The position numbers and the translations under genes are program-made. The notes below the pieces were generated by a model. That model searched no databases. It saw only the letters and a program-made list of their open reading frames with translations, and was not told the origin of the DNA. Positions 7,085-16,002 of a DNA stretch of 59,009 nucleotides are shown in pieces; positions within the stretch are counted from its first letter, which is position 1; each line of letters begins with the position of its first letter. This stretch comes from an uncultured Porphyromonadaceae bacterium. Its GTDB lineage: Bacteria; Bacteroidota; Bacteroidia; Bacteroidales; Muribaculaceae. The stretch covers positions 1 through 59,009 of the forward strand of contig UQLL01000015.1 in the NCBI GenBank assembly GCA_900541835.1. Direction: 5' to 3'.

Positions 7085-8419
7085 ATGCGAGAGAAAGAAT
7101 TTCTGCCGTTGGTGCGCCAGCGGCTCGGTATAGAGGAGCTGAACGCCATGCAGCGGCAGATGCTTGAGGCCGTCGCCAGGCCTGGCGACGTCATGCTGCT
7201 GTCGCCCACCGGCAGCGGCAAGACCCTGGCCTTCCTGCTGTTCCTGCTCAAGCTGCTCAAGGCGCCGTGCCAGAGAGTGCAGGCCGTCCTCATCGCCCCC
7301 ACACGCGAGCTGGTGCAGCAGATTTATTCGGTGGCCCGGCAGCTCGTGCCAGGTTATAAGGTCACGGTCCTCTACGGCGGACACGACACCGGCGACGAAG
7401 AGGCGTCGCTGAACGTAACGCCTGACATAGTGATCGCCACTCCGGGCCGTCTGCTCGACCACTCCAAGAGAGGCAATATAGAGCTGCTGGACGTCAGCTA
7501 TCTCGTGCTCGACGAGTTCGACAAGGCCCTCGAGCTTGGCTTCGAGAAGGACATGGCCCGCATCGTCGGACGCATGAAGAATCTCAGCCGCCTGGTGCTC
7601 ACCTCCGCCACTCCGCTCGCCTCGCTGCCCGACTTCATCCGACCGAAAGACCTGCGTCGCTTCGACTATCTCGGCGAAGGAAAAGAACTGCGCCGTCGCC
7701 TGCGTGTGCACCGTGTCGACAGCGACGTGCGCGACAAGCTCGACACTCTGCGGCGCCTCCTGCTGGAGCTCATGCCCACCGGTACCGAGCGCACCATCAT
7801 CTTCGTCAACTATCGCGAGAGCGCAGAGCGAGTGGCTGAGAGCCTGCGGAAGTTAGGCGCCGATCCGGGCCTATACACAGGAGCCCTTGACCAGCATGAC
7901 CGCGAGAAGGCCCTGGCGCTGTTCAACAACGGCACAAGGCCGCTGCTGGTCACCACTGACCTTGCCTCACGCGGACTCGACATCTCCGACGTCTGCAACA
8001 TCATACACTACCACCAGCCCCTAACTGCCGAGAGCTACACCCATCGCAACGGCCGCACTGCCCGTGTCGATGCCACCGGCGACGCTTTCGTGCTCATCGG
8101 TCCCGACGAGGACGTCAAGGAATATATCCAGTTCGACGATACCCGCTACCTCGGCGACAACCCCGACGGCCGCATCCCCGCTTCTCCCGTAGCCACCCTC
8201 TACATCTCCGCCGGTCGAAAAGAGAAAATCTCGCGAGGGGACGTTGTCGGGTTCCTTGTCAACCAGGGCAGTCTCCCGGCCAAGGAGATAGGTGCCATCG
8301 ACCTTCATGACCATTACACCCTTGTGGCAATACCCCGCATCGAAGCCAAGCGGCTCATCGTCGACATCGCCCCGCTGAAAATCAAGGGACGCAAACCCAA
8401 ATACTCCATAGTAAAGTGA
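7085..8419 (+). CDS. DEAD-box RNA helicase with DbpA-type RNA-binding tail
   Basis: An ATP-dependent RNA helicase of 444 residues, likely acting in ribosome assembly. Motifs in order: SPTGSGKT (40-47), APTREL (71-76), DEFD in place of DEAD (143-146), TSATP, TDLASRGLD and HRNGRTAR, the last a variant of HRIGRTGR. The C-terminal 70 residues (SRGDVVGFLVNQGSL to the end) match the DbpA RNA-binding domain that targets 23S rRNA helix 92 in E. coli. It overlaps the next gene by 4 nt (GTGA), suggesting coupled translation. The name DbpA fits the architecture, but orthology was not tested. Confidence 0.9.
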   Translation: MREKEFLPLVRQRLGIEELNAMQRQMLEAVARPGDVMLLSPTGSGKTLAFLLFLLKLLKAPCQRVQAVLIAPTRELVQQIYSVARQLVPGYKVTVLYGGHDTGDEEASLNVTPDIVIATPGRLLDHSKRGNIELLDVSYLVLDEFDKALELGFEKDMARIVGRMKNLSRLVLTSATPLASLPDFIRPKDLRRFDYLGEGKELRRRLRVHRVDSDVRDKLDTLRRLLLELMPTGTERTIIFVNYRESAERVAESLRKLGADPGLYTGALDQHDREKALALFNNGTRPLLVTTDLASRGLDISDVCNIIHYHQPLTAESYTHRNGRTARVDATGDAFVLIGPDEDVKEYIQFDDTRYLGDNPDGRIPASPVATLYISAGRKEKISRGDVVGFLVNQGSLPAKEIGAIDLHDHYTLVAIPRIEAKRLIVDIAPLKIKGRKPKYSIVK

Positions 8420-9330
8420 GAATACGTACTACTCTCCTGCTCGCCACGCTGCTTCTGAACTGCCTGCTGCTGGGCGCCAGGCCTCCTGTTCAGCAGGCCG
8501 ACAGGGGAGCGGTGCACCGTCACTGCCTCTGGTCGCCACAGCTTGCCGACACCGTCATTATCGACGTCTGGACACCCGACGGATATGCTGCCGACGGCCC
8601 CGCCTATTCCGCCATCTACGCCCATGACGGTCAGAACCTCTACGATGCCACTACCACTTGGAACCGGCAGTCGTGGGAACTGGACTCGGCGGTCGGTAGG
8701 CTCGTTGTCTCCGACAGCCTTGCCGCGCCCGTGATCGTAGGTATCCACAGCCGTATGGAGAGTCGCCTGGGAGACCTGGCGCCGCAGAAGGCTCTCGAGG
8801 CCATCCCCGACTCGCTGCTGAGAGATTTTACCCGGATGTCTGACAGGCCACTGCGCGGCGATGCCTACGCCGCTTTCATTGCAAATACCCTCCGGCCATT
8901 CATTAATCAGACGTACAACGTCCGCACGGACGTCGCATCCACCACCCTCCTCGGCTCCAGCATGGGCGGACTCATCTCGCTCTATACCATGTGCGAATAT
9001 CCGGAAGTCTTCGGCAACGCCCTCTGTCTCTCCACCCACTGGGTGGGGCTGCTCGACCGCCCTGCCGACTTCTTCCCGCAGGCCATCTACGCCTACCTGG
9101 ACAAGAAGCTCCCCTCTCCGGCCACGCACCGCGTTTACCTCGACCGCGGCACCGAGACCCTCGACGCCTTGTATGCCGACTGGCAGCCCCGCTTCGTCGA
9201 GTTGCTTGAAAGCCACGGTTACGTGCCCGGCAAGTCGCTGATGACGCTCCTGGCCCCCGGCGCCGCCCACGAGGAGGATTCGTGGAAACGCCGCGTCGCC
9301 ACCCCGCTCCTCTTCATCCTCGGCAAATAG
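8416..9330 (+). CDS. Exported esterase (alpha/beta hydrolase, Esterase D/IroE-like)
   Basis: A 304-residue alpha/beta hydrolase of the enterochelin-esterase-like family. It starts with GTG overlapping the helicase stop codon. The N-terminal hydrophobic segment (residues 4-20) is a signal peptide, possibly a lipoprotein signal (LLNC, Cys16). The nucleophile elbow is GSSMGG (Ser182); a late Asp lies in DRGTET and the catalytic His is probably in AAHEEDSW near residue 288. It probably acts on ester bonds in the periplasm, but the substrate is not evident. It sits between a helicase and comEC in one tightly packed run. Confidence 0.85.
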   Translation: MRIRTTLLLATLLLNCLLLGARPPVQQADRGAVHRHCLWSPQLADTVIIDVWTPDGYAADGPAYSAIYAHDGQNLYDATTTWNRQSWELDSAVGRLVVSDSLAAPVIVGIHSRMESRLGDLAPQKALEAIPDSLLRDFTRMSDRPLRGDAYAAFIANTLRPFINQTYNVRTDVASTTLLGSSMGGLISLYTMCEYPEVFGNALCLSTHWVGLLDRPADFFPQAIYAYLDKKLPSPATHRVYLDRGTETLDALYADWQPRFVELLESHGYVPGKSLMTLLAPGAAHEEDSWKRRVATPLLFILGK

Positions 9331-9336
9331 CCCTCC

Positions 9337-11244
9337 ATGCTCCGGCGCTATCCTTTCCTGTTGCTGCTATCCGGCCTGCTCTGTGGCCTGGCGGCAGGAA
9401 ACCTCGGCGCCGGATGGTGGATTGTCTCGCTTCTGACTCTCTCGGCTGCGGGGATATACCTGGCGGCCTTGCTGAGGAGCCGCACGCCCTCCGGGGCCGT
9501 CAAGGCCGCGCCCCTGCATTACTGCTGGGTGGGTGTCCTGGCAATGGCTGTCGGCACCTCCTCCAGCATCCTGCACCGTCCCTACGCCGGCAACGCCGGC
9601 GACTATCCGTTGGTGATTGGCACCGTGGAGGATGCCCGCCAGACCACTACCTCTGCCCGGATGACAGTACGTGCCGACGCCTTCGCCGATGCCGACGGGA
9701 GGGTGAGGGAGCACCCGCAGAACCTGCTGCTGGTGCTAAGTACCGACCGATACTTCGAACCTGGTGCGCGTATCTGTTTCATCCGCGACCTCAAGCCGCT
9801 GGAGGAGAACCTCAATGTGCAGGACGACAGCTATACCCGTTGGCTGCGCAGCTACGGGGTGGCGTACCGGCAATGGTCGCCGGAAGAGGCTGTGTGGGAG
9901 GTTGGCCAGGACGAACGTATGCGTTTTCGTCTGCTTCGTTTCCGCGACGGACTCGCGCAGGACCTGGAGACCTCGCAACTCTCCGACATATCGCGTCAGC
10001 TGTTAGGCTCCATAGCTCTCGGTGACCGCTCCATGCTCGACCAGGACAGTCTGCAGACATTCCGCCTGTCCGGTTTAGGCCACATACTGGCCATCAGTGG
10101 CCTGCACGTTGGCATTGTGGCTCTGCTCCTTTCGCTGCTCCTCTTTCCTTTGACCATGATAGCTCCCGCCAAATGGCGCTGGGTCGGTGTGATTGTCCTG
10201 CTCTGGTGCTATGCCTGCCTGACGGGTCTGCAGACCGCTGCCGTACGCGCTTGCGTGATGATGACCTTCTGTTTAGGCGCCCTGGTGCTGGAGCGCCGCA
10301 ACACCTCCTGCAACGCCCTCATGGCTGCCGCTTTTTTCATTCTTCTCTTCGAGCCGAACCAGCTCGCCACGGCCGGCTTCCAACTCAGCTTCGTGGCTGC
10401 AGGCATGCTGATACTCTCGTCCTCGCTGAACCCCGTTGACCACCATCGTCACCATTTCCTGTATCGCATCACCGAGATCTTCCTGTCCACCACGGCGGCA
10501 ATGGCCGGAACCCTGGCACTCAGCGCCTACCACTTCCATAACCTGCCGCTTTCGGCATTTCTGCCCAACATCCTTGTCGGGTTGCTGATGCCTTTCTACC
10601 TGGGCTTCGGACTGGTGTATATCGCCGGGCTGTGCCTGGGCGTCGATTTCGCCTGGCTGGCGTGGCTCATCGACCGTGGTACGGAGGGGCTGATGTATAT
10701 GGCCGAGAACGTGGCCTCCCGGAGCGTCTTGCACAACGTATGGGTGCACGGCTCCGTGCCGCTGCTTGTGGCAGCATCCCTCTTCTGCCTGCTTTTCTGG
10801 CAACGCACGCGGCGGAAAGCGCTCGGTATAGCCGGGGGCTCCCTCGCCTTGGCGGCAGTGGGCTGCATCCTATGGCTACCCTCGGGCAAACCCTGCGACG
10901 GCTTTATCGTGCAACAGGCTGACCGCGTGGCCATCTACCTCGACGGCCGCGAAAACCTCGTCGACATTGAGAAAGGAACCGAAGCCACTCTCGATGTCAT
11001 CGGCCACCGCATCGCCTGGTGCACCATGGTCACCGACTCCATACCTTCGTGTGACTTCCTCCTGCTCGGCGACGGCTTCGAGGGCGACCTCTCCCACCTC
11101 TCTTTCAAACCACAGATTGTCCTGCTGGCCTCCCTTTACGAGAACGACCGCGAATCTCTGCTCCGCCAATGTCGTAGTCTCGGCCTTTCCGTCCACGACA
11201 TCGATGCCGTCGGTCCTCTCCGCACCCTCGATTCCACAAAATAA
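9337..11244 (+). CDS. ComEC/Rec2-family DNA-uptake channel protein
   Basis: A 635-residue polytopic membrane protein with an N-terminal membrane pair and DUF4131 region, then the competence domain with the signature GHILAISGLHVGIV (around residue 247) and multiple hydrophobic helices to about residue 520. ComEC moves single-stranded DNA across the inner membrane. The soluble C-terminal part looks like a metallo-beta-lactamase remnant without the HxHxDH zinc motif. It begins 6 nt after the esterase and ends at a strong terminator. Confidence 0.9.
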   Translation: MLRRYPFLLLLSGLLCGLAAGNLGAGWWIVSLLTLSAAGIYLAALLRSRTPSGAVKAAPLHYCWVGVLAMAVGTSSSILHRPYAGNAGDYPLVIGTVEDARQTTTSARMTVRADAFADADGRVREHPQNLLLVLSTDRYFEPGARICFIRDLKPLEENLNVQDDSYTRWLRSYGVAYRQWSPEEAVWEVGQDERMRFRLLRFRDGLAQDLETSQLSDISRQLLGSIALGDRSMLDQDSLQTFRLSGLGHILAISGLHVGIVALLLSLLLFPLTMIAPAKWRWVGVIVLLWCYACLTGLQTAAVRACVMMTFCLGALVLERRNTSCNALMAAAFFILLFEPNQLATAGFQLSFVAAGMLILSSSLNPVDHHRHHFLYRITEIFLSTTAAMAGTLALSAYHFHNLPLSAFLPNILVGLLMPFYLGFGLVYIAGLCLGVDFAWLAWLIDRGTEGLMYMAENVASRSVLHNVWVHGSVPLLVAASLFCLLFWQRTRRKALGIAGGSLALAAVGCILWLPSGKPCDGFIVQQADRVAIYLDGRENLVDIEKGTEATLDVIGHRIAWCTMVTDSIPSCDFLLLGDGFEGDLSHLSFKPQIVLLASLYENDRESLLRQCRSLGLSVHDIDAVGPLRTLDSTK

Positions 11245-11280
11245 GGAGGTTGCGCCACACATTGACGCAACCTCCGTTTA
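11245..11280 (+). terminator. comEC terminator
   Basis: GGAGGTTGCG (11245-11254) pairs perfectly with CGCAACCTCC (11266-11275), then GTTTA. It starts right after the comEC stop and may also serve glyA on the other strand. Confidence 0.8.
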
Positions 11281-11346
11281 TGGTTCTTAAGGTATCCTTG
11301 GCGGTGCCAAAGCCGCAGATGCGCCTTTATGGTGCCGCCACAAGTT

Positions 11347-12627
11347 TTACCAGGCGAACATGGGCATCTCGTTCATCATGTCGTTGACTTCCTGGCGTAC
11401 CTTGGCGATCTCGTCGGAGTTGTCGGCGTTGCTGAGGACGCGGTCGATGAACTCGACGATGGTCTCCATCATGTCTTCCTTGGCGCCGCGGGTGGTGATG
11501 GCGGCGGTGCCGAAGCGCAGGCCGGAGGTCAGGAAGGGCGAACGGCTGTCGTAGGGCACCATGTTCTTGTTGGCGGTGATGTCGGCCTCAACGAGGACGC
11601 GCTCTGCCTTCTTGCCGCTCATGTCGGGGAACTTGGGACGCAGGTCGACGAGCATGGAGTGGTTGTCGGTGCCGTCGGAGATGATCTTGTAGCCGCGCTT
11701 GATGAGGGCGTCGGCCATGGCGGCGGCGTTCTTCTTTACCTGGAGTGCGTACTCCTTCCATTCGGGCTGGAGTGCCTCGCCGAAAGCGACTGCCTTGGCT
11801 GCGATGACGTGCTCGAGGGGGCCTCCCTGTACGCCAGGGAAGACGGCGCTGTCGAGCAGGGCGCTCATCTTCTTGACTTCACCCTTGGGGGTCTTCTTGC
11901 CCCAGGGGTTGTCGAAGTCCTTGCCGATGAGGATGAGGCCGCCGCGGGGACCGCGCAGGGTCTTGTGGGTGGTGGTGGTGACGATGTGTGCGTGCTTGAC
12001 GGGGTTCTCAAGCAGGCCGGCGGCGATGAGGCCGGCGGGGTGTGCCATGTCGACCATGAAGATGGCGCCGATCTCGTCGGCGAGCTTGCGGATGCGGGCG
12101 TAGTCCCACTCGCGGGAGTAGGCGCTGGCGCCGGCGATGATCAGCTTCGGCTTCTCGGCACGGGCCTTCTGCTCCATCTCCTCGTAGTTGACGCGACCGG
12201 TCTCGGGGTCGACGGTGTAGGAGATGGGCTGGAACATGAGGCCGGAGAAGTTTACGGGGCTGCCGTGGCTGAGGTGACCGCCGTGGCTGAGGTCCATGCC
12301 CATGAACTTGTCTCCGGGCTGGAGGCAGGCCATGAAGACGGCCATGTTGGCCTGTGCGCCGGAGTGGGGCTGCACGTTGGCCCATTCGGCGTCGAAGAGC
12401 TTCTTGGCGCGCTCGATGGCTATGTTCTCGGTCTTGTCGACCTCCTGGCAGCCGCCGTAGTAGCGCTTGGCGGGGTAGCCCTCGGCGTATTTGTTGGTCA
12501 TGCAGGAGCCCATGGCGCGCATTACCTCGTCGCTTACGAAGTTCTCGCTGGCGATCAGCTCGATACCGCGGCGCTGGCGCAGGTGTTCCCGGTCAATGAT
12601 GTCGAAAATCTCGTTGTCTCTTTTCAT
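11347..12627 (-). CDS. glyA: Serine hydroxymethyltransferase
   Basis: A cytosolic PLP enzyme that interconverts serine and glycine and loads one-carbon units on tetrahydrofolate. The 426-residue protein is full length, with ELIASENF near the N-terminus, the tetrahydrofolate/PLP segments YAEGYPAKRYYGGC (48-60) and DMAHPAGLIAAG, and the PLP lysine in TTTTHKTLRGPRGG (K222). It lies 90 nt downstream of nqrF on the same strand; no clear terminator or promoter lies between them, so co-transcription with the NQR operon is possible. Confidence 0.97.
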   Translation of the reverse strand: MKRDNEIFDIIDREHLRQRRGIELIASENFVSDEVMRAMGSCMTNKYAEGYPAKRYYGGCQEVDKTENIAIERAKKLFDAEWANVQPHSGAQANMAVFMACLQPGDKFMGMDLSHGGHLSHGSPVNFSGLMFQPISYTVDPETGRVNYEEMEQKARAEKPKLIIAGASAYSREWDYARIRKLADEIGAIFMVDMAHPAGLIAAGLLENPVKHAHIVTTTTHKTLRGPRGGLILIGKDFDNPWGKKTPKGEVKKMSALLDSAVFPGVQGGPLEHVIAAKAVAFGEALQPEWKEYALQVKKNAAAMADALIKRGYKIISDGTDNHSMLVDLRPKFPDMSGKKAERVLVEADITANKNMVPYDSRSPFLTSGLRFGTAAITTRGAKEDMMETIVEFIDRVLSNADNSDEIAKVRQEVNDMMNEMPMFAW

Positions 12628-12717
12628 GATATTGTTTGGGTGTTAGTTTTATTCAGGTATGTGCAGGCGGAACCATGCCTTTGGAGTTGGCGCCGGGCTT
12701 CGGCTCGGCGCCATCCA

Positions 12718-14007
12718 TCAGCCGCCGAAGTTGTCGTAGTGCACCGACTCCGGTTCTACACCTAAGTTGTAGAGCATGTTGTTGACGGCGGCGCTCATGG
12801 GGCCTGGGCCGCACATGTAGTATTCTATGTCCTCGGGGGCAGGATGGTCCTTGAGGTACTGCTCGTACATGACCTGGTGCACGAATCCGGTTGTGTACTT
12901 CACTCCTGCTGCATCGGCTGCCGGGTCGGGTCGGTCGAGGGCCAGGTAGAAGTGGAAGTTGGGGAAGTCGCGTTCGAGCTGCAGGAAGTCGTCGAGGTAG
13001 AAGACCTCGTTGAGGGCTCGTGCGCCGTAGAAGTAGCTCATCTTGCGGTCGCGTGTCTGCAGGGTCTTGGTCATGTGCATGATTTGGCTGCGGAGGGGTG
13101 CCATGCCGGCGCCGCCACCCACCCATATCATCTCGGCCTTTGAGTCGAAGATGGGGTGGAAGTCGCCGTATGGGCCGCTCATGAGCACCTTGTCGCCCGG
13201 CTTCAGTGTGAAGATATACGACGATGCGATGCCCGGCGACACGTTCTGGAAGCCTACCTGGGGCTTGGGCTTGAAGGGAGGTGTGGCGATGCGCACGGTG
13301 AGCATGATGCGGTCGCCTTCGGCCGGGTAGTTGGCCATGGAGTAGGCACGCACGGTCGGCTCGGTATTGCGGCACTTAAGGTCGAAAAGGCCGAACTTCT
13401 GCCAGGCTGGCAGGTATTCGTCGCCGATCAGGGTCTTGTCGATGTCGGCGTCGTAGGTCATGTCGTATTTAGGGATACGGATCTGGGCGTAGGAGCCGGG
13501 GACGAAGTTCATGTGCTCGCCTTCGGGGAGCTTGACGATGAACTCCTTGATGAATGTGGCGACGTTGCGGTTGCCGATTACTTCGCATTCCCATTCCTTG
13601 ACTTCGAGGGCTGCGGGGTCTACGGCGAGCTTGAGGTCCTGCTTGACTTTGACCTGGCAACCGAGGCGCCAATGGTCCTTTACTTGCTTGCGGGAGAAGT
13701 GTACGGCCTCGGTGGGGAGCATGTCGCCGCCGCCTTCGAGCACCTGGACCTTGCACTGGCCGCAGGAACCTTTGCCGCCGCAGGCCGACGAGAGATGCAC
13801 GCCGCAGTCGCCAAGGGTGGCGAGCAGCGACGACCCGGCGGGGGCGTCGAACGACTTGGCGCCGTCGTTGATGTCGATGTGGACGTTGCCGCTGGCTACC
13901 AGGAATTTCTTGGCCACGAGCAGCACGGCCGTGAGCACGATTACTATGCAGGTGAAGATGAGCGCTGCCGCCCATACCGATGTCCAGCTTATAGTGAGTA
14001 GTACCAT
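12718..14007 (-). CDS. nqrF: Na+-translocating NADH:quinone reductase subunit F
   Basis: The NADH-oxidising subunit of the sodium pump. The 429-residue protein has one N-terminal membrane helix (about 10-33), a 2Fe-2S ferredoxin domain with ligands C76, C82, C85 and C117, and an FAD/NAD reductase domain with RAYSMANYP (FAD binding), VGGGAGMAPLRSQI and the C-terminal CGPGPM motif. It is the last gene of nqrABCDEF, 5 nt after nqrE. Confidence 0.97.
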   Translation of the reverse strand: MVLLTISWTSVWAAALIFTCIVIVLTAVLLVAKKFLVASGNVHIDINDGAKSFDAPAGSSLLATLGDCGVHLSSACGGKGSCGQCKVQVLEGGGDMLPTEAVHFSRKQVKDHWRLGCQVKVKQDLKLAVDPAALEVKEWECEVIGNRNVATFIKEFIVKLPEGEHMNFVPGSYAQIRIPKYDMTYDADIDKTLIGDEYLPAWQKFGLFDLKCRNTEPTVRAYSMANYPAEGDRIMLTVRIATPPFKPKPQVGFQNVSPGIASSYIFTLKPGDKVLMSGPYGDFHPIFDSKAEMIWVGGGAGMAPLRSQIMHMTKTLQTRDRKMSYFYGARALNEVFYLDDFLQLERDFPNFHFYLALDRPDPAADAAGVKYTTGFVHQVMYEQYLKDHPAPEDIEYYMCGPGPMSAAVNNMLYNLGVEPESVHYDNFGG

Positions 14008-14012
14008 TGCTG

Positions 14013-14627
14013 TCAGAGTTTAATGCCGAGGAACGACATGAATGCGATTCCCATCAGCCCGGTGATGATGAATGAGATGCCGACGCCGCGCAGGGGTGCG
14101 GGGATGTGCTTTACGCTGAGGCGCTCACGGATGGCTGCCAGGGCGGTGATGGCCAGGAGCCAGCCGATGCCTGAGCCGGCGCCGTAGACGGTGGCCGTCC
14201 AGGCGTTGCCGAACTCGCGCTGCTGCATGAAGAGCACTGCGCCGAGGATAGCGCAGTTCACCGCTATCAGGGGCAGGAAGATGCCCAGGGAGTTGTACAG
14301 CGCCGGGGAATACTTCTCGATTACCATCTCCAGTATCTGCACCAGGGCTGCGATGACGGCGATGAACATGATGAGGCCGAGGAAGCTGAGGTCGGTGGCG
14401 GCATACTCCTCGCCGAGCCAGTTCAGCGCCCCTGGGACGAGGATGTACTGGTTGATGCACCAGCAGACTGGCAGAGCTATCATGAGCACGAAGCTCACTG
14501 CCACTCCCAGGCCGAAGGCCGTCTTGACGTTCTTGCTGACCGCCAGGAACGAGCACATGCCCAGGAAGTAGGCAAATACCATGTTGTCGACGAAAATCGA
14601 CCGTACGAATAGATTCAGGTTATCCAT
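14013..14627 (-). CDS. nqrE: Na+-translocating NADH:quinone reductase subunit E
   Basis: A 204-residue integral membrane subunit with six predicted helices, homologous to NqrD and RnfA. It includes the conserved Cys-bearing helices (LGMCSFLAVSK and AVNCAILGA) that together with NqrD bind the intramembrane iron centre. It sits between nqrD (20 nt upstream) and nqrF (5 nt downstream) in the operon. Confidence 0.97.
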   Translation of the reverse strand: MDNLNLFVRSIFVDNMVFAYFLGMCSFLAVSKNVKTAFGLGVAVSFVLMIALPVCWCINQYILVPGALNWLGEEYAATDLSFLGLIMFIAVIAALVQILEMVIEKYSPALYNSLGIFLPLIAVNCAILGAVLFMQQREFGNAWTATVYGAGSGIGWLLAITALAAIRERLSVKHIPAPLRGVGISFIITGLMGIAFMSFLGIKL

Positions 14628-14647
14628 GTTTCAGCGTTTCGGCGGTT

Positions 14648-15277
14648 TTATTTCTCTTGGAGGTCTTTGTTGCGTGAGCGGTGCACCCAGATGATGCAGG
14701 CGACGACGATAAGGGCCATGGGAGGCAGGATCATGAGTCCGCAGTTGGCGTATCCGGCTTCGTACCAGGCCTGTGGCACTACCTGGCAGCCGAATAGGGT
14801 GCCGCTGCCGAGCAGTTCGCGGAAGAAGGCGACGATGAGCAGGATGGCGGCATAGCCGATGCCGTTGCCCACGCCGTCGAGGAAGGCGAGCCAGGGGCGG
14901 TGCGTCAGCGCGAAGGCCTCAAGTCGGCCCATGATGATGCAGTTGGTGATGATCAGGCCGATGAAGACTGATAGCTGGACGCTGACGTCGTAGGCGTATG
15001 CCTTGAGCACCTGGTCGACAATCACCACCAGGGCTGCCACCACCACGAGCTGCACGATGATGCGGATGGAGGTGGGGATGGTGGTGCGTATCAGGGAGAT
15101 GATGACGTTGGCGAAGGCCAGCACGCATATCACGGAGATGCCCATGACCAGGGCCGGCTCGAGCTTGGCGGTCACCGCCAGCGCCGAGCAGATGCCAAGA
15201 ATCTGGACTACTACGGGATTGTCTTTGGACAGCGGGTTGAGGAAAGCTTGCCTGACTTCTTTGCTTAGGCTGCTCAT
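14648..15277 (-). CDS. nqrD: Na+-translocating NADH:quinone reductase subunit D
   Basis: A 209-residue polytopic membrane subunit paralogous to NqrE, with LGICSALAVT and ITNCIIMGRLEAFA as the conserved Cys-containing half-helices. Its start overlaps the nqrC stop by 4 nt, so translation is probably coupled. Confidence 0.97.
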   Translation of the reverse strand: MSSLSKEVRQAFLNPLSKDNPVVVQILGICSALAVTAKLEPALVMGISVICVLAFANVIISLIRTTIPTSIRIIVQLVVVAALVVIVDQVLKAYAYDVSVQLSVFIGLIITNCIIMGRLEAFALTHRPWLAFLDGVGNGIGYAAILLIVAFFRELLGSGTLFGCQVVPQAWYEAGYANCGLMILPPMALIVVACIIWVHRSRNKDLQEK

Positions 15278-15996
15278 TTCTTATCCTGGTTTTGGAGGTT
15301 GCGGAAGAAGGCGTCGTAAGGGCGCATGGAGTTGTCGAGCATTTTCTGCACGCCCTGCGAGGTGATGGTGCCGCCGCTGATGGCGTGGACGTAGCTGCCT
15401 TTCTCGGGTTCGTGGCCGTTCTTGACGACCTTGACAGGCTCGAAGGAGCCTTCGTCGTAGAGTGTCTTGCCCTTGAACTGGTCGGAGAATGCGGGCTTCT
15501 CGATTTCGGCGCCGAGGCCCGGGGTCTCGCCCTGGTGTGCGAAGTAGGCGCCGTAGATGCTCTGTCCGTCGGCGTCCATGGCTATGTAGCCCCAGATGGG
15601 ACCCCAAAGGCCGGCGCCGTAGACGGGCACTATGTATTTCATCTGTTCGCCTACGCGGCAGACGAACACGGGCAGCAGGCGCCTGTCGGCGGGGAGCTTG
15701 GCCTGCTCGGGCATGTTGACGGCGAAGGCGTCGGGGGCGCCTGTTGCGTCCATGCCGCGGGAGTTGACCACGCGGGTGGCCACTATGTGCTGTCGGTAAA
15801 GGTCGGCCACGGACTCGCCCTGGGTTGGGAAGATCAGGGCGGCGGCCAGGATCTGGCGCTTCTTGTCGTTGGCCATGTTCTCCTCCTGGGTAGGACGGAG
15901 TGCCTGGTAGACGAGCGATAGGCCCACGCCCACCACCAGCACAAGCGCTAATATATATATAACGGTATAGACGTTGCTGTTTTTGTTGATTTTCAT
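15274..15996 (-). CDS. nqrC: Na+-translocating NADH:quinone reductase subunit C
   Basis: A 240-residue subunit with one N-terminal membrane helix (about 11-31) and a periplasmic FMN-binding domain. The covalent flavin attachment motif is SGGT (207-210), so T210 is the likely attachment site; the family usually shows SGAT. An ApbE-type flavin transferase is needed for loading and is not encoded in this window. It lies 6 nt after nqrB and overlaps nqrD. Confidence 0.96.
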   Translation of the reverse strand: MKINKNSNVYTVIYILALVLVVGVGLSLVYQALRPTQEENMANDKKRQILAAALIFPTQGESVADLYRQHIVATRVVNSRGMDATGAPDAFAVNMPEQAKLPADRRLLPVFVCRVGEQMKYIVPVYGAGLWGPIWGYIAMDADGQSIYGAYFAHQGETPGLGAEIEKPAFSDQFKGKTLYDEGSFEPVKVVKNGHEPEKGSYVHAISGGTITSQGVQKMLDNSMRPYDAFFRNLQNQDKK

Positions 15997-16002
15997 AGCT
16001 TA

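Noticed and set aside
12688..12713. TGGCGCCG/CGGCGCCA hairpin after nqrF as a terminator
   Set aside because: The stem is strong but no T-run follows on the minus strand; not called.
11329..12765. 478-residue plus-strand frame opposite glyA
   Set aside because: glyA is intact with all motifs; the antisense frame is low complexity (Val/Gly/Asp).
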